Origin: Niastella populi
Lineage (GTDB): Bacteria; Bacteroidota; Bacteroidia; Chitinophagales; Chitinophagaceae
NCBI RefSeq assembly: GCF_002078015.1
Contig: NZ_LWBP01000145.1
Span: 62,001 to 126,000 of the forward strand
Direction of reading: 5' to 3'
DNA: 64,000 nt
The notes beneath the pieces were generated by a model. It did no database searches. It saw nothing but the letters and a program-made list of their open reading frames with translations, and was not told where the DNA came from. This document shows positions 34,520-42,117 of the stretch, in pieces. The translations under genes and the position numbers were made by a program. How positions within the stretch are numbered: position 1 is the first letter of the stretch; each line of letters begins with the position of its first letter.

Positions 34520-37084
34520 ATGGCCAACCGCTTAAAAGCAGACAAAGCAGAAAAGAAAAAGCCAGCAAATCCGGAAAAGTTCAAACCTGAAAAAGAAGCT
34601 CAGGTTACGGTGAAACAATTGGTTAAGGACGAACGTACCCATAAGATAGCCGGTGCTTTCGCTTTATTAGTCAGCCTGTTCTTGTTTATTGCCTTTGCAT
34701 CTTACCTGTTCACCTGGCGCGAAGACCAGGATAAAGTGTTCAGGGGAGCCGCTATTTTATTACCCGGTGAAGAAGTAAAAACTACCAACCTGCTGGGTAA
34801 CCTCGGCGCATATATTTCACATTTGTTCTTTTATAAAGGGTTTGGCGCCGCCTCCTTTATGTTCTGCAGCCTCTTTTTCGTAATAGGCGTAAATGCTTTG
34901 CTCGCTTCCAGAATATTCTCCCTCTGGCGCAACGTGCGCTACGTAATAGTAAGCCTGTTATTTTTCAGTGTGGTATTTGCTTTTATGTTCCGCGGCAGCG
35001 CATTTGCTTGGGGCGGAGCGGTAGGCGATATGTGCAGCGACTGGCTGGTGCGAATGATAGGCAGCGTTGGTACGGCGGCATTACTGCTTGTGGCCGGACT
35101 GGCTTATATTATCTGGCGCTTTAATCCCGTGTTCAAAGCGCCTTCGTTGGGTAAAACAAAAACACCGGAGCCTGTAACTGCGATGGAAGGGGCAACATTG
35201 GTGGTTGCCAAAGAAGTTTTAAAGCCCGAAGTGATTAAAGAAACCGGCAATAAGCTCAAAGATGGCATGGGCGTGCTGAAAAAGGGACCTAAAGATCCGG
35301 ATGAAGAAGTTGAAACAGACCTGCAACTGGTAGAAAAAGACGAACCGGTTGAAGAACACCCCGAAGATGTGGAAGAAGATATAGAAGAGGAGGTGGAAGA
35401 GCCCGAAAAACCTGAAATTCCACTACAGGTTGAAACGCCTTCCGTTACCGGAAAAAATAAAAACAACAAACCGGCGCCTGACCTCGAGCTTGAGATAAAA
35501 TCGTATCCCGAAGTAAATGAGCCGGTGGATGTACCGGTTGAGGAAGTGCAACCGGAAGTAAAACCTGTAATTAACCAGGAACCATACGATCCGTCGCTCG
35601 AGCTGCGTAATTATAAATTCCCCGGTCTCGATCTGCTCGAGCTGCATGGCAGCGAACGCATCATTCAGGACCCCGCCGAACTGGAGACAAACAAGAACCA
35701 GATCATCAATACACTGAAGAATTACGATATCGATATTCAAAAGATCAGCGCCACCGTGGGGCCAACCGTAACGTTGTACGAAATAGTACCGGCTGCGGGG
35801 GTGCGCATTTCGCGGATCAAAAACCTGGAAGACGATATCGCGTTGAGCCTGGCGGCCCTTGGTATCCGGATCATTGCCCCTATTCCGGGTAAGGGTACGG
35901 TAGGTATTGAGGTGCCCAATGTGAAAAAGACCGTGGTAAGTATGCGCAGTATGCTGTCATCGGAGAAATTCCAGAACAACAGTTTCAGCCTGCCGGTAGC
36001 CATAGGTAAAAAGATCGATAACGAAAACTTCATTGTTGACCTTACCACCATGCCGCACCTGCTGATGGCCGGTGCTACGGGCCAGGGTAAATCGGTTGGT
36101 TTGAACGCCATCCTGGTATCACTGCTGTATAAAAAACATCCATCGCAATTAAAGCTGGTACTGGTTGACCCCAAAAAGGTGGAGCTGAGCCTGTACCGCC
36201 ATATTGAAACGCATTTTCTGGCCAAATTACCGGGCGAGGAAGAGGCGATCATCACCGACACCAAAAAGGTGATCCATACCCTGAACGCCCTGTGTATTGA
36301 AATGGACAACCGGTACGACCTGTTGAAGGAAGCCGGCGCCCGTAATATTCGCGAATACAACGAGAAATTCATAAAACGGAAGCTCAACCCGCAGAAAGGG
36401 CATCAGTTCCTGCCATTCATTGTGCTTGTAGTGGATGAGTTCGCCGACCTTATTATGACGGCCGGTAAGGAAGTGGAAATGCCGATTGCGCGGTTGGCGC
36501 AGCTGGCCCGTGCGGTAGGAATCCATTTGATCATCGCCACCCAGCGTCCATCGGTGAACATTATCACCGGTACCATCAAAGCCAACTTCCCGGTACGTAT
36601 TGCCTTTAAAGTATCTTCAAAGATCGACTCCCGTACCATTCTCGATGCCGGCGGCGCCGAGCAGCTGATCGGTAAGGGCGACATGCTTATTTCCTATAAT
36701 GGTGAAATCACCCGCCTGCAATGCGCCTTTGTTGATACCCCCGAGGTAGACAGCATTTGCGAATGCATCGGCACCCAGGAAGGCTATCCCCAGGCATTCT
36801 TCCTGCCCGAATATGTTGATGAAAAGCAGTTCGAAGGCAAGGAACTTGACCTCGATGACCGCGATACCCTGTTCGAAAGTGCTGCCCGTATGATAGTGAA
36901 CAGCCAGATGGGCTCAACCTCGTTGTTACAACGAAGGATGAAACTGGGTTACAACCGGGCAGGCCGGTTGATGGACCAGTTGGAAGCTGCCGGTATCGTA
37001 GGGCCCAGCCAGGGAAGCAAGGCACGGGATGTGCTTATAAAAACTGAGGCCGATCTGGATCAGCTGCTGGCCGATATAATTTAA
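34520..37084 (+). CDS. ftsK: DNA translocase FtsK/SpoIIIE
   Basis: 854 residues. The N-terminal membrane domain has four TM helices within residues 45-200. An acidic, proline-containing linker follows (EEDIEEEVEEPEKPE, near 290). The motor domain has Walker A AGATGQGKS near residue 515 and Walker B VLVVDEFADLI near 633, plus ATQRPSVNIITGTIKANFP. The C-terminal gamma winged helix (LLQRRMKLGYNRAGRLMDQL ... GIVGPSQGSKARDVL) reads DNA polarity sequences. It pumps chromosome ends across the division septum and activates XerCD. The linker is short compared with the E. coli protein. Confidence 0.96.
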   Translation: MANRLKADKAEKKKPANPEKFKPEKEAQVTVKQLVKDERTHKIAGAFALLVSLFLFIAFASYLFTWREDQDKVFRGAAILLPGEEVKTTNLLGNLGAYISHLFFYKGFGAASFMFCSLFFVIGVNALLASRIFSLWRNVRYVIVSLLFFSVVFAFMFRGSAFAWGGAVGDMCSDWLVRMIGSVGTAALLLVAGLAYIIWRFNPVFKAPSLGKTKTPEPVTAMEGATLVVAKEVLKPEVIKETGNKLKDGMGVLKKGPKDPDEEVETDLQLVEKDEPVEEHPEDVEEDIEEEVEEPEKPEIPLQVETPSVTGKNKNNKPAPDLELEIKSYPEVNEPVDVPVEEVQPEVKPVINQEPYDPSLELRNYKFPGLDLLELHGSERIIQDPAELETNKNQIINTLKNYDIDIQKISATVGPTVTLYEIVPAAGVRISRIKNLEDDIALSLAALGIRIIAPIPGKGTVGIEVPNVKKTVVSMRSMLSSEKFQNNSFSLPVAIGKKIDNENFIVDLTTMPHLLMAGATGQGKSVGLNAILVSLLYKKHPSQLKLVLVDPKKVELSLYRHIETHFLAKLPGEEEAIITDTKKVIHTLNALCIEMDNRYDLLKEAGARNIREYNEKFIKRKLNPQKGHQFLPFIVLVVDEFADLIMTAGKEVEMPIARLAQLARAVGIHLIIATQRPSVNIITGTIKANFPVRIAFKVSSKIDSRTILDAGGAEQLIGKGDMLISYNGEITRLQCAFVDTPEVDSICECIGTQEGYPQAFFLPEYVDEKQFEGKELDLDDRDTLFESAARMIVNSQMGSTSLLQRRMKLGYNRAGRLMDQLEAAGIVGPSQGSKARDVLIKTEADLDQLLADII

Positions 37085-37171
37085 GAAGTTAGAACTTTGT
37101 TAATGTGATTTTAAAATACAACCCCCATTAACATTTCACGTCTTATTATTGCCGCTAAAGGTTATAACCAA

Positions 37172-37179
37172 TATCTTTG
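37172..37179 (+). promoter_or_regulatory. -7 box TATCTTTG for lolA
   Basis: A perfect TAnnTTTG match, 25 bp before the ATG at 37205. Confidence 0.55.
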
Positions 37180-37204
37180 CGGCCTTTACAAAAGCATTCA
37201 TATA

Positions 37205-37858
37205 ATGAAAAGCCTAATTGTATTAATTTCTACATATTTCATAGCTACCCTAAGTTTTGCCCAACAAAGCGACCCCGCCGCCAAAAAAGTTTTGGATGCG
37301 GTAAGCGCGAAGTTCAAGACCTTTAAAGCGGTACAGGCCACCTTCACTTTTCAGAATGAAGACAATAAAGGCAATGTGCTGGGAACCAAAAAAGGTACTG
37401 CTTCACTCAAAGGCCCCCGCTACCGGGTAAGTTTTTCCGGAGCCAGCCAGGAGGTTTTTTGCGACGGCACCAATATCTGGACGTACGATAAATCGGCCAA
37501 CGAGGTAACTATCACCAAACCCGATAATTCGGCCAATACCATAACTCCGCAAAAGATCTTCTCTAACTTTTACGATAAGGATTTCCTGTACAAGCTGAAT
37601 GGCGATAAAATGGTAGGCAGGAAAAGAGTGCAGGAAATTGAAATGACCCCGGTTGATAAAACCAAACCATTTCACAAAGTATACCTGCTGATCGACAAAC
37701 AGAACAAAACGCTGTACAGCACCCGCGTACTTGATAAAGCGGGCAACGTAATGGTGTATACCATCAATACCATGAATGGCTCGGCCAACCTGCCCGATAA
37801 CCTGTTTGTGTTCGATAAGAACAAATATCCCGGCGTAGAAGTGATAGATTTGCGATAG
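37205..37858 (+). CDS. lolA: LolA-like outer-membrane lipoprotein carrier protein
   Basis: 217 residues with a signal peptide (YFIATLSFAQQ). LolA-fold pattern: VLDAVSAKFKTFKAVQATFTF, GTKKGTASLKGPRYRVSF, VFCDGTNIWTYDKSANEVTI and ITPQKIFSNFY. Periplasmic chaperone moving lipoproteins from the inner to the outer membrane, consistent with the many lipoproteins in the window. Has its own promoter after ftsK and is followed by a terminator. Bacteroidota LolA proteins are divergent, so the exact client range is inferred. Confidence 0.88.
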   Translation: MKSLIVLISTYFIATLSFAQQSDPAAKKVLDAVSAKFKTFKAVQATFTFQNEDNKGNVLGTKKGTASLKGPRYRVSFSGASQEVFCDGTNIWTYDKSANEVTITKPDNSANTITPQKIFSNFYDKDFLYKLNGDKMVGRKRVQEIEMTPVDKTKPFHKVYLLIDKQNKTLYSTRVLDKAGNVMVYTINTMNGSANLPDNLFVFDKNKYPGVEVIDLR

Positions 37859-37893
37859 AAAGCCCTAACCGTAATAACTAAATTATTCTGGAG

Positions 37894-37920
37894 CCCCGGC
37901 AATGCCGGGGTTTTGCTTTT
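37894..37920 (+). terminator. Intrinsic terminator of lolA
   Basis: CCCCGGC AAT GCCGGGG at 37894-37910, followed by TTTTGCTTTTT. It immediately precedes the palindrome array. Confidence 0.85.
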
Positions 37921-37924
37921 TAGG

Positions 37925-38127
37925 ATTTTCATATGAAAACGGTGCGTTTTCATATGATTTTGTACCATTTTCATATGAAAATGATGTGTTTTCATATGAT
38001 CAGATACCATTTTCATATGAAAACAGTACGCTACCATATGATTTGATACCATTTTCATATGAAAAAGGTATGTTTTCATATGATTTTATACCATTTTGAT
38101 ATGAAAACTGTCCGTTTTCGGATGATT
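37925..38127. repeat. Ten-copy, 21-bp-phased CATATG palindrome array
   Basis: The core CATATG starts at 37930, 37951, 37972, 37993, 38014, 38035, 38056 and 38077, then GATATG at 38098 and CGGATG at 38119: ten positions exactly 21 bp apart. Odd copies read TTTTCATATGAAAA (a perfect 14-bp palindrome); even copies read TTTTCATATGAT, except copy 6 (ACCATATGAT). The higher-order unit is therefore 42 bp, five copies, the last two half-units decayed. The spacers vary (for example CGGTGCG, TGATGTG, CAGTACG). 21 bp equals two DNA turns, putting every core on the same face of the helix. Because 21 is divisible by 3, both strands are open in some frames and spell heptapeptide repeats (FSYENGA/FSYDFVP on plus, FHMKMVSDHM-like on minus), but copy 9 has an in-frame TGA and no start context. 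Lies between the lolA terminator and the end of ubiX. Confidence 0.9.
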
Positions 38128-38181
38128 TAAGGTGAATATCATTTATGGAAAGCTCACTGAGATATGTTCCTTATTAATTCT

Positions 38182-38751
38182 TCATTTCTCATTTTCGCCT
38201 CCCCACCGGTAGGTACTTATATCCAGTCCCGCCAGGTCAAGCACCCGGTCGGTAACGGTGGCAACCGCTTCTTCAATGGTGGCCGGGCGGCTGTAGAAGG
38301 AGGGGGTGGCCGGGCAAATTATTCCACCAGCCAGGGTAACCGTTTCCATGTTGCGGATATGCACCAGGTTATAAGGTGTATCGCGCACCACGCAAATCAA
38401 TTTCCGGCGTTCTTTCAAAACCACATCGGCGGCGCGCGAAATAAGATCGCTCGAAACCCCGGTAGCAATGCGGCCAAGGGTGCCCATAGAGCAGGGGGCA
38501 ATGATCATGGTATTATAACGGCCCGAACCGGAGGCGAAGGGCGCGGTGAAGTCTTTGGTTGAATAGAATGTAACGGGGTATTGGGTGTAATCGGTATTGC
38601 CCAGTTCGGTTTCCCAAACCTGTTTGGCGTTATCGGTCATAACCACCCCAACATCCTGCCATTGTTGTTTAATGGTCAGCAACTTTTCAATCAGTAACCG
38701 GGCGTAAATACTGCCACTGGCGCCGGTAATGGCCAACACTATTTTGTGCAT
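38182..38751 (-). CDS. ubiX: UbiX family flavin prenyltransferase
   Basis: Makes prenylated FMN, the cofactor of UbiD-type decarboxylases, from FMN and dimethylallyl phosphate (cytosol). 189 residues, normal. N-terminal LAITGASGSIYARLLIEKL; then FTAPFASGSGRYNTMIIAPCSMGTLGRIATGVSSDLISRAADV in consecutive pieces; RRKLICVVRDTPYNLVHIRNM; and ICPATPSFYSRPATIEEAV. No ubiD gene is in the window. The last codons (GENEK and stop) are written in the GAAATGAAGAATT repeat word. Divergent from the thioredoxin-like gene, with promoter box TATTTTTG. Confidence 0.93.
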   Translation of the reverse strand: MHKIVLAITGASGSIYARLLIEKLLTIKQQWQDVGVVMTDNAKQVWETELGNTDYTQYPVTFYSTKDFTAPFASGSGRYNTMIIAPCSMGTLGRIATGVSSDLISRAADVVLKERRKLICVVRDTPYNLVHIRNMETVTLAGGIICPATPSFYSRPATIEEAVATVTDRVLDLAGLDISTYRWGGENEK

Positions 38752-38779
38752 GGAAATGACTTAATTTTAGGTTATTAAA

Positions 38780-38787
38780 CAAAAATA
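38780..38787 (-). promoter_or_regulatory. -7 box TATTTTTG for ubiX
   Basis: On the minus strand TATTTTTG matches TAnnTTTG, 28 bp before the ubiX ATG and 4 bp from the divergent ATG at 38791. Confidence 0.4.
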
Positions 38788-38790
38788 CAG

Positions 38791-39360
38791 ATGCAAACAT
38801 TGAAAATGTGTCTTTTGTTTTGCTGGGTAGTTGTTTTTTCATGCGGCGAAAAGCCTGCGGTAAACGCAGATAAAGGGAACTGGGGGAAGAAGAAGGAAGG
38901 TGCCGCGGCGGAAAAACTGAAGTGGATGAGCCTCGACGATGCAGCGGCCTCGCTGAAAACCGAAAAGCGCCCTGTGTTGATCGATCTGTATACCGACTGG
39001 TGCGGCTGGTGTAAGGTAATGGACAGGAAAACCTATGGCAACAAGAACGTGACCAGTTACGTGCAGCAGAAATTTTACCCGGTTAAGTTTGATGCCGAAG
39101 GCCGTAAATCAATTACCTGGAATGGTAAGACCTATGACTTCAATACACGCCATAAAACACATGATTTTGCTATTTATCTTACCAACGGTCAATTGAGTTA
39201 CCCCACTACCGTTTTCATTCCCGCCGATGGCGAACCACAGGCAATTCCCGGTTTTCTGGCCCCCAATGAATTTGAGCTTTTAGCCAGATATTTCGGCGAA
39301 GGCAAGTTTGGCAAAGTGCCATTTGATGAATACCGGAAGGGATTTAAGTCGAGCTGGTAG
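38791..39360 (+). CDS. Thioredoxin-fold lipoprotein (DUF255-like)
   Basis: 189 residues. Lipobox VVVFSC with Cys18. The thioredoxin fold has the active site DWCGWCKVMD at residues 69-78 (CGWC 71-74), then SYPTTVFIPADGEP with the cis-Pro. It is expected in the periplasm as a disulfide reductase or isomerase or in cytochrome/metal maturation; the partner is unknown. The spacing between CGWC and cis-Pro is longer than in thioredoxin, as in DsbD-gamma/DUF255 proteins. Confidence 0.85.
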   Translation: MQTLKMCLLFCWVVVFSCGEKPAVNADKGNWGKKKEGAAAEKLKWMSLDDAAASLKTEKRPVLIDLYTDWCGWCKVMDRKTYGNKNVTSYVQQKFYPVKFDAEGRKSITWNGKTYDFNTRHKTHDFAIYLTNGQLSYPTTVFIPADGEPQAIPGFLAPNEFELLARYFGEGKFGKVPFDEYRKGFKSSW

Positions 39361-39751
39361 AAGGGTGACCGGAGTTTATTATAAAATAAATCAATTCGAT
39401 CTTATGGCATGGCGCCTGGAAATGACCGTTGCGAAGTATATGATCAATGTTATGTATTCATTAAGCTCAAATACATAAAGATGTAAATAGGTAAGGTTTC
39501 TGAAACAAAATACTTTACATGTATTTTATAGGAATGTATTGTTGATTGAAGAAATTGAAAATTGAAACGGTTACCTGACAAAAGATAAGTATATAATTAA
39601 ATAATATATTAGTGCAAACGGTTGCGTTTATTATTCAGATAATTAAAATGGACCTAAATTTGATTTATTTTCGTGTTGACTTTAATCAATTATTGAAACC
39701 AGACAGTAAAAATACCAGATAGATACGCCCTATACTTTGAGATTTTCATAC
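39361..39751. other. AT-rich gap with no gene
   Basis: About 390 bases with no useful open frame. The only feature I see is the promoter-like box at its right end. Confidence 0.4.
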
Positions 39752-39834
39752 TATATTTGAATTTTCATAGGATAAGGTTTAATGGTTAATGGTATTTGAT
39801 TAGTGCAGCCTCCCCTCCGGGAGGCTATTTTTTT
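39752..39834 (+). ncRNA. Candidate small RNA of about 70 nt
   Basis: A perfect -7 box TATATTTG at 39752-39759 is followed about 47 bases later by an intrinsic terminator: AGCCTCCC (39807-39814), loop CTCC, GGGAGGCT (39819-39826), then ATTTTTTTT. No gene on the plus strand lies between them, so a short transcript of about 39764-39834 is likely. No known RNA family is recognised. Confidence 0.45.
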
Positions 39835-39855
39835 GCACCTACCTCAGCTTTTGGC

Positions 39856-40302
39856 CTATTTGAACGACTTGATATTGGTAATAGCAAGATTGGTGAAGTC
39901 AATTTCTATGGTAGGAATGAAGGTACCGGGCACAAATTCATCTGAATGCCCTAATTTATAGCGCAGTTTATTGCTATGCCGCTTATTGATGAACATAAGA
40001 TCGTTGAAAACATCGTTGTATAAACCAAGGCAGTAAATGGTAATGTAGTATCGGCCTTCGGGCACTTTGGGAATGGTGAACATGTTATCCCTGGGGTAGT
40101 AGATATTCTTAACAACGCCGGCCCCGGTATGATCATAGCGGTCGAAAATGACCAATACAGAGTCAACCCGCGGATTATTCGCTTTCCGGGGGTGAAGCCG
40201 TATTTGTACATTCACACTGTCGGTAAGTCTTTTATATTGTGCGTTTGCCGTATCAGCTGTAAACAGCATGAACAGCATGGTCAGCACACAGACCGCTTTC
40301 AT
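39856..40302 (-). CDS. Small exported protein of unknown function
   Basis: 148 residues with a signal peptide (LTMLFMLFTADTANAQ). The mature part looks like a single beta-sandwich domain (VNVQIRLHPRKANNPRVDSVLVIFD, in adjoining pieces; FTIPKVPEGRYYITIYCLGLY). The pattern P-[KR]-VPEGRYYI is seen in carboxypeptidase-regulatory/transthyretin-like folds, which is a weak suggestion only. It stands alone. Confidence 0.65.
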   Translation of the reverse strand: MKAVCVLTMLFMLFTADTANAQYKRLTDSVNVQIRLHPRKANNPRVDSVLVIFDRYDHTGAGVVKNIYYPRDNMFTIPKVPEGRYYITIYCLGLYNDVFNDLMFINKRHSNKLRYKLGHSDEFVPGTFIPTIEIDFTNLAITNIKSFK

Positions 40303-40456
40303 AGATATTGATATTAGGGTGCCGGAATAAAATTCACTTCATGCTTAGTGTTTTTTCTACGTCTTTTTACTATTGAAAACCATTGAACTCTAATAGGTAA
40401 TAACGCTTATTCATATATTTTCTTATTTATGCGGTTACCAGTTTAGGCATTTTGGC

Positions 40457-40493
40457 CAAAAAAAATCCCGTTCGGGCTCAGCCGGAACGGGAT
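40457..40493 (-). terminator. Intrinsic terminator of the alpha-oxoamine synthase gene
   Basis: On the minus strand ATCCCGTTC pairs with GAACGGGAT (40465-40493) followed by a run of T. Confidence 0.85.
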
Positions 40494-40552
40494 GCATTAA
40501 TTTTCAATATGTTGTCAACTTTGACCCAATGTAAACCCGGGCAAAGTTATTA

Positions 40553-41809
40553 TCAGGCCTCAGCCATATCGGGGATTGCAGATACTTTATAAGCGCCTGC
40601 ATCCAGCTTTTGTTTGGTATCGGAGAACGCTTCCAGTGTTTTCTGGATATCCTCATCGGTATGCACCGCCGTAGGAATTAAACGGTAAATAATGTGGCCT
40701 TTCGGAATTACCGGGTAAACTACGATAGAACAGAAAATACCGTAGTTCTCGCGCAGGTCCATCACCATCGCTGTTGCTTCTTCAACTCCGCCGTTCATGT
40801 ACACAGGAGTAACTACCGAATCGGTCTTACCGATATCGAAACCTCTTTCTTTCAGGCCTTTTTGCAGTTTGGCAGCCACATCCCACAGCTTGTTCTTCAA
40901 CTCGGGACGGGTCATCAGCAGTTCAAGGCGCTTCAGGTTACCAATAACCAGCGGCATAGGTAAACTTTTAGCGAAGATCTGGCTGCGAATGTTATAGCGG
41001 ATATAATCGATGATAGATTTAGGACCGGCGATAAATGCGCCGATAGAGGCCATTGATTTGGCGAATGTAGAAAAGTACAGGTCAATATCATCCTGAACGC
41101 CCTGTTCTTCACCGGCGCCGGCGCCTGTTTTGCCCAGGGTGCCAAAGCCATGCGCATCATCGACCAGCAGCCTGAATTCGTATTTCTTTTTCAGTGCAAC
41201 AATTTCTTTCAGTTTGCCCTGATCGCCGCCCATTCCAAAAACCCCTTCGGTAATAACCAGAATGCCACCGGCTTTTTGTTTTTCGATCAGCGCGGTTGCG
41301 CGTTGCAGCTGTTTTTCAAAATCTTCTATGTCATTGTGTTTGAAAACATACCGGTGACCGGGATGCAAACGAACCCCGTCTATAATACAGGCATGGCTTT
41401 CAGCATCATATACGATAATGTCGTGACGGCTGCACAATACATCGATAAGGCTTACCATGCCCTGGTAACCAAAATTTACTAAAATAGCATCTTCTTTCGA
41501 TTCAAAAGCGGCCAGCTTTTTTTCCAGCAACTCATGGTTGTTTGAGTTTCCGCTCATCATACGGGCGCCCATTGGTAAAGCTAATCCGTATTGAGCAGCG
41601 CCTTCAGTATCGGCTTTCCGCACTTCGGGATGATTCGCTAACCCCAGATAATTGTTCAGACTCCACACGATCATATCCTTCCCCCTGAACTTCATTCTGC
41701 TCCCGATCTCGCCTTCCAGTTTAGGAAACGCAAAATAACCATGCGCTCTTTCACGATGTTGACCTAATGGACCTTGATTTTTTAGTAATCTTTCAAAAAT
41801 ATCTGCCAT
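40553..41809 (-). CDS. Alpha-oxoamine synthase family PLP enzyme (SPT/KBL/CFAT-like)
   Basis: 418 residues from ATG 41807-41809 (MADIFERLLKNQGPLGQH); the frame continues to 42025 but across the promoter box TACCTTTG (41857-41864). Fold-type I PLP motifs: NNYLGLANHPEV, ARMMSGNSNNHELLEKKLAAF in adjoining pieces, ESHACIIDG, VDDAHGFGTLGKTG, and STFAKSMASIGAF with the Schiff-base Lys near residue 251. The family condenses an amino acid with an acyl-CoA/ACP (serine palmitoyltransferase, 2-amino-3-ketobutyrate ligase, cysteate acyltransferase of sulfonolipids). It is not like typical KBL at the N-terminus. A role in long-chain-base or sulfonolipid synthesis is plausible for Bacteroidota but not shown. 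Confidence 0.85.
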   Translation of the reverse strand: MADIFERLLKNQGPLGQHRERAHGYFAFPKLEGEIGSRMKFRGKDMIVWSLNNYLGLANHPEVRKADTEGAAQYGLALPMGARMMSGNSNNHELLEKKLAAFESKEDAILVNFGYQGMVSLIDVLCSRHDIIVYDAESHACIIDGVRLHPGHRYVFKHNDIEDFEKQLQRATALIEKQKAGGILVITEGVFGMGGDQGKLKEIVALKKKYEFRLLVDDAHGFGTLGKTGAGAGEEQGVQDDIDLYFSTFAKSMASIGAFIAGPKSIIDYIRYNIRSQIFAKSLPMPLVIGNLKRLELLMTRPELKNKLWDVAAKLQKGLKERGFDIGKTDSVVTPVYMNGGVEEATAMVMDLRENYGIFCSIVVYPVIPKGHIIYRLIPTAVHTDEDIQKTLEAFSDTKQKLDAGAYKVSAIPDMAEA

Positions 41810-41856
41810 AATATGGATTTTATTAATAGGGTTATTGCTGTTTTTGGCGAATGGCG

Positions 41857-41864
41857 CAAAGGTA
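41857..41864 (-). promoter_or_regulatory. -7 box TACCTTTG for the alpha-oxoamine synthase
   Basis: A perfect TAnnTTTG match 47 bp before the chosen ATG. It decides against the longer frame. Confidence 0.55.
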
Positions 41865-42095
41865 GCGTTTTTAACGGTTTGATAACCTTGCCCGCATGGT
41901 TTAATGCCCGCCCCGCAGAACGAATTCGTTGCGCCGGCGTTGTTTGCATAAACGGATATTGGAAGCGAATATTTGAAGCAAATAGCTAAAAGTTTAAAAA
42001 AACGGCCATTCAAACAAATTAGCAATCAAACTATTAAGCAATCGTTTGTGTTTGTTATTTTATGAAATTTTAATGTTGGGGTTTGAGCAGCCGGT

Positions 42096-42103
42096 TATCT
42101 TTG
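42096..42103 (+). promoter_or_regulatory. -7 box TATCTTTG for the phosphatase gene
   Basis: A perfect TAnnTTTG match, 14 bp before the ATG at 42118. Confidence 0.55.
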
Positions 42104-42117
42104 CCAAAACTTTTTTA

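Noticed and set aside
37672-38079. 135-codon minus-strand frame across lolA and the array
   Set aside because: It is antisense to the end of lolA and is open mainly because the 21-bp period keeps one frame; no start context.
37925-38127. CRISPR array
   Set aside because: The unit is 21 bp with spacers of about 7-9 bp between palindromic cores; CRISPR repeats and spacers are each 23-50 bp, and no cas gene is near.
41810-42025. 72-residue extension of the alpha-oxoamine synthase
   Set aside because: It crosses a perfect -7 promoter box and shows no family similarity.
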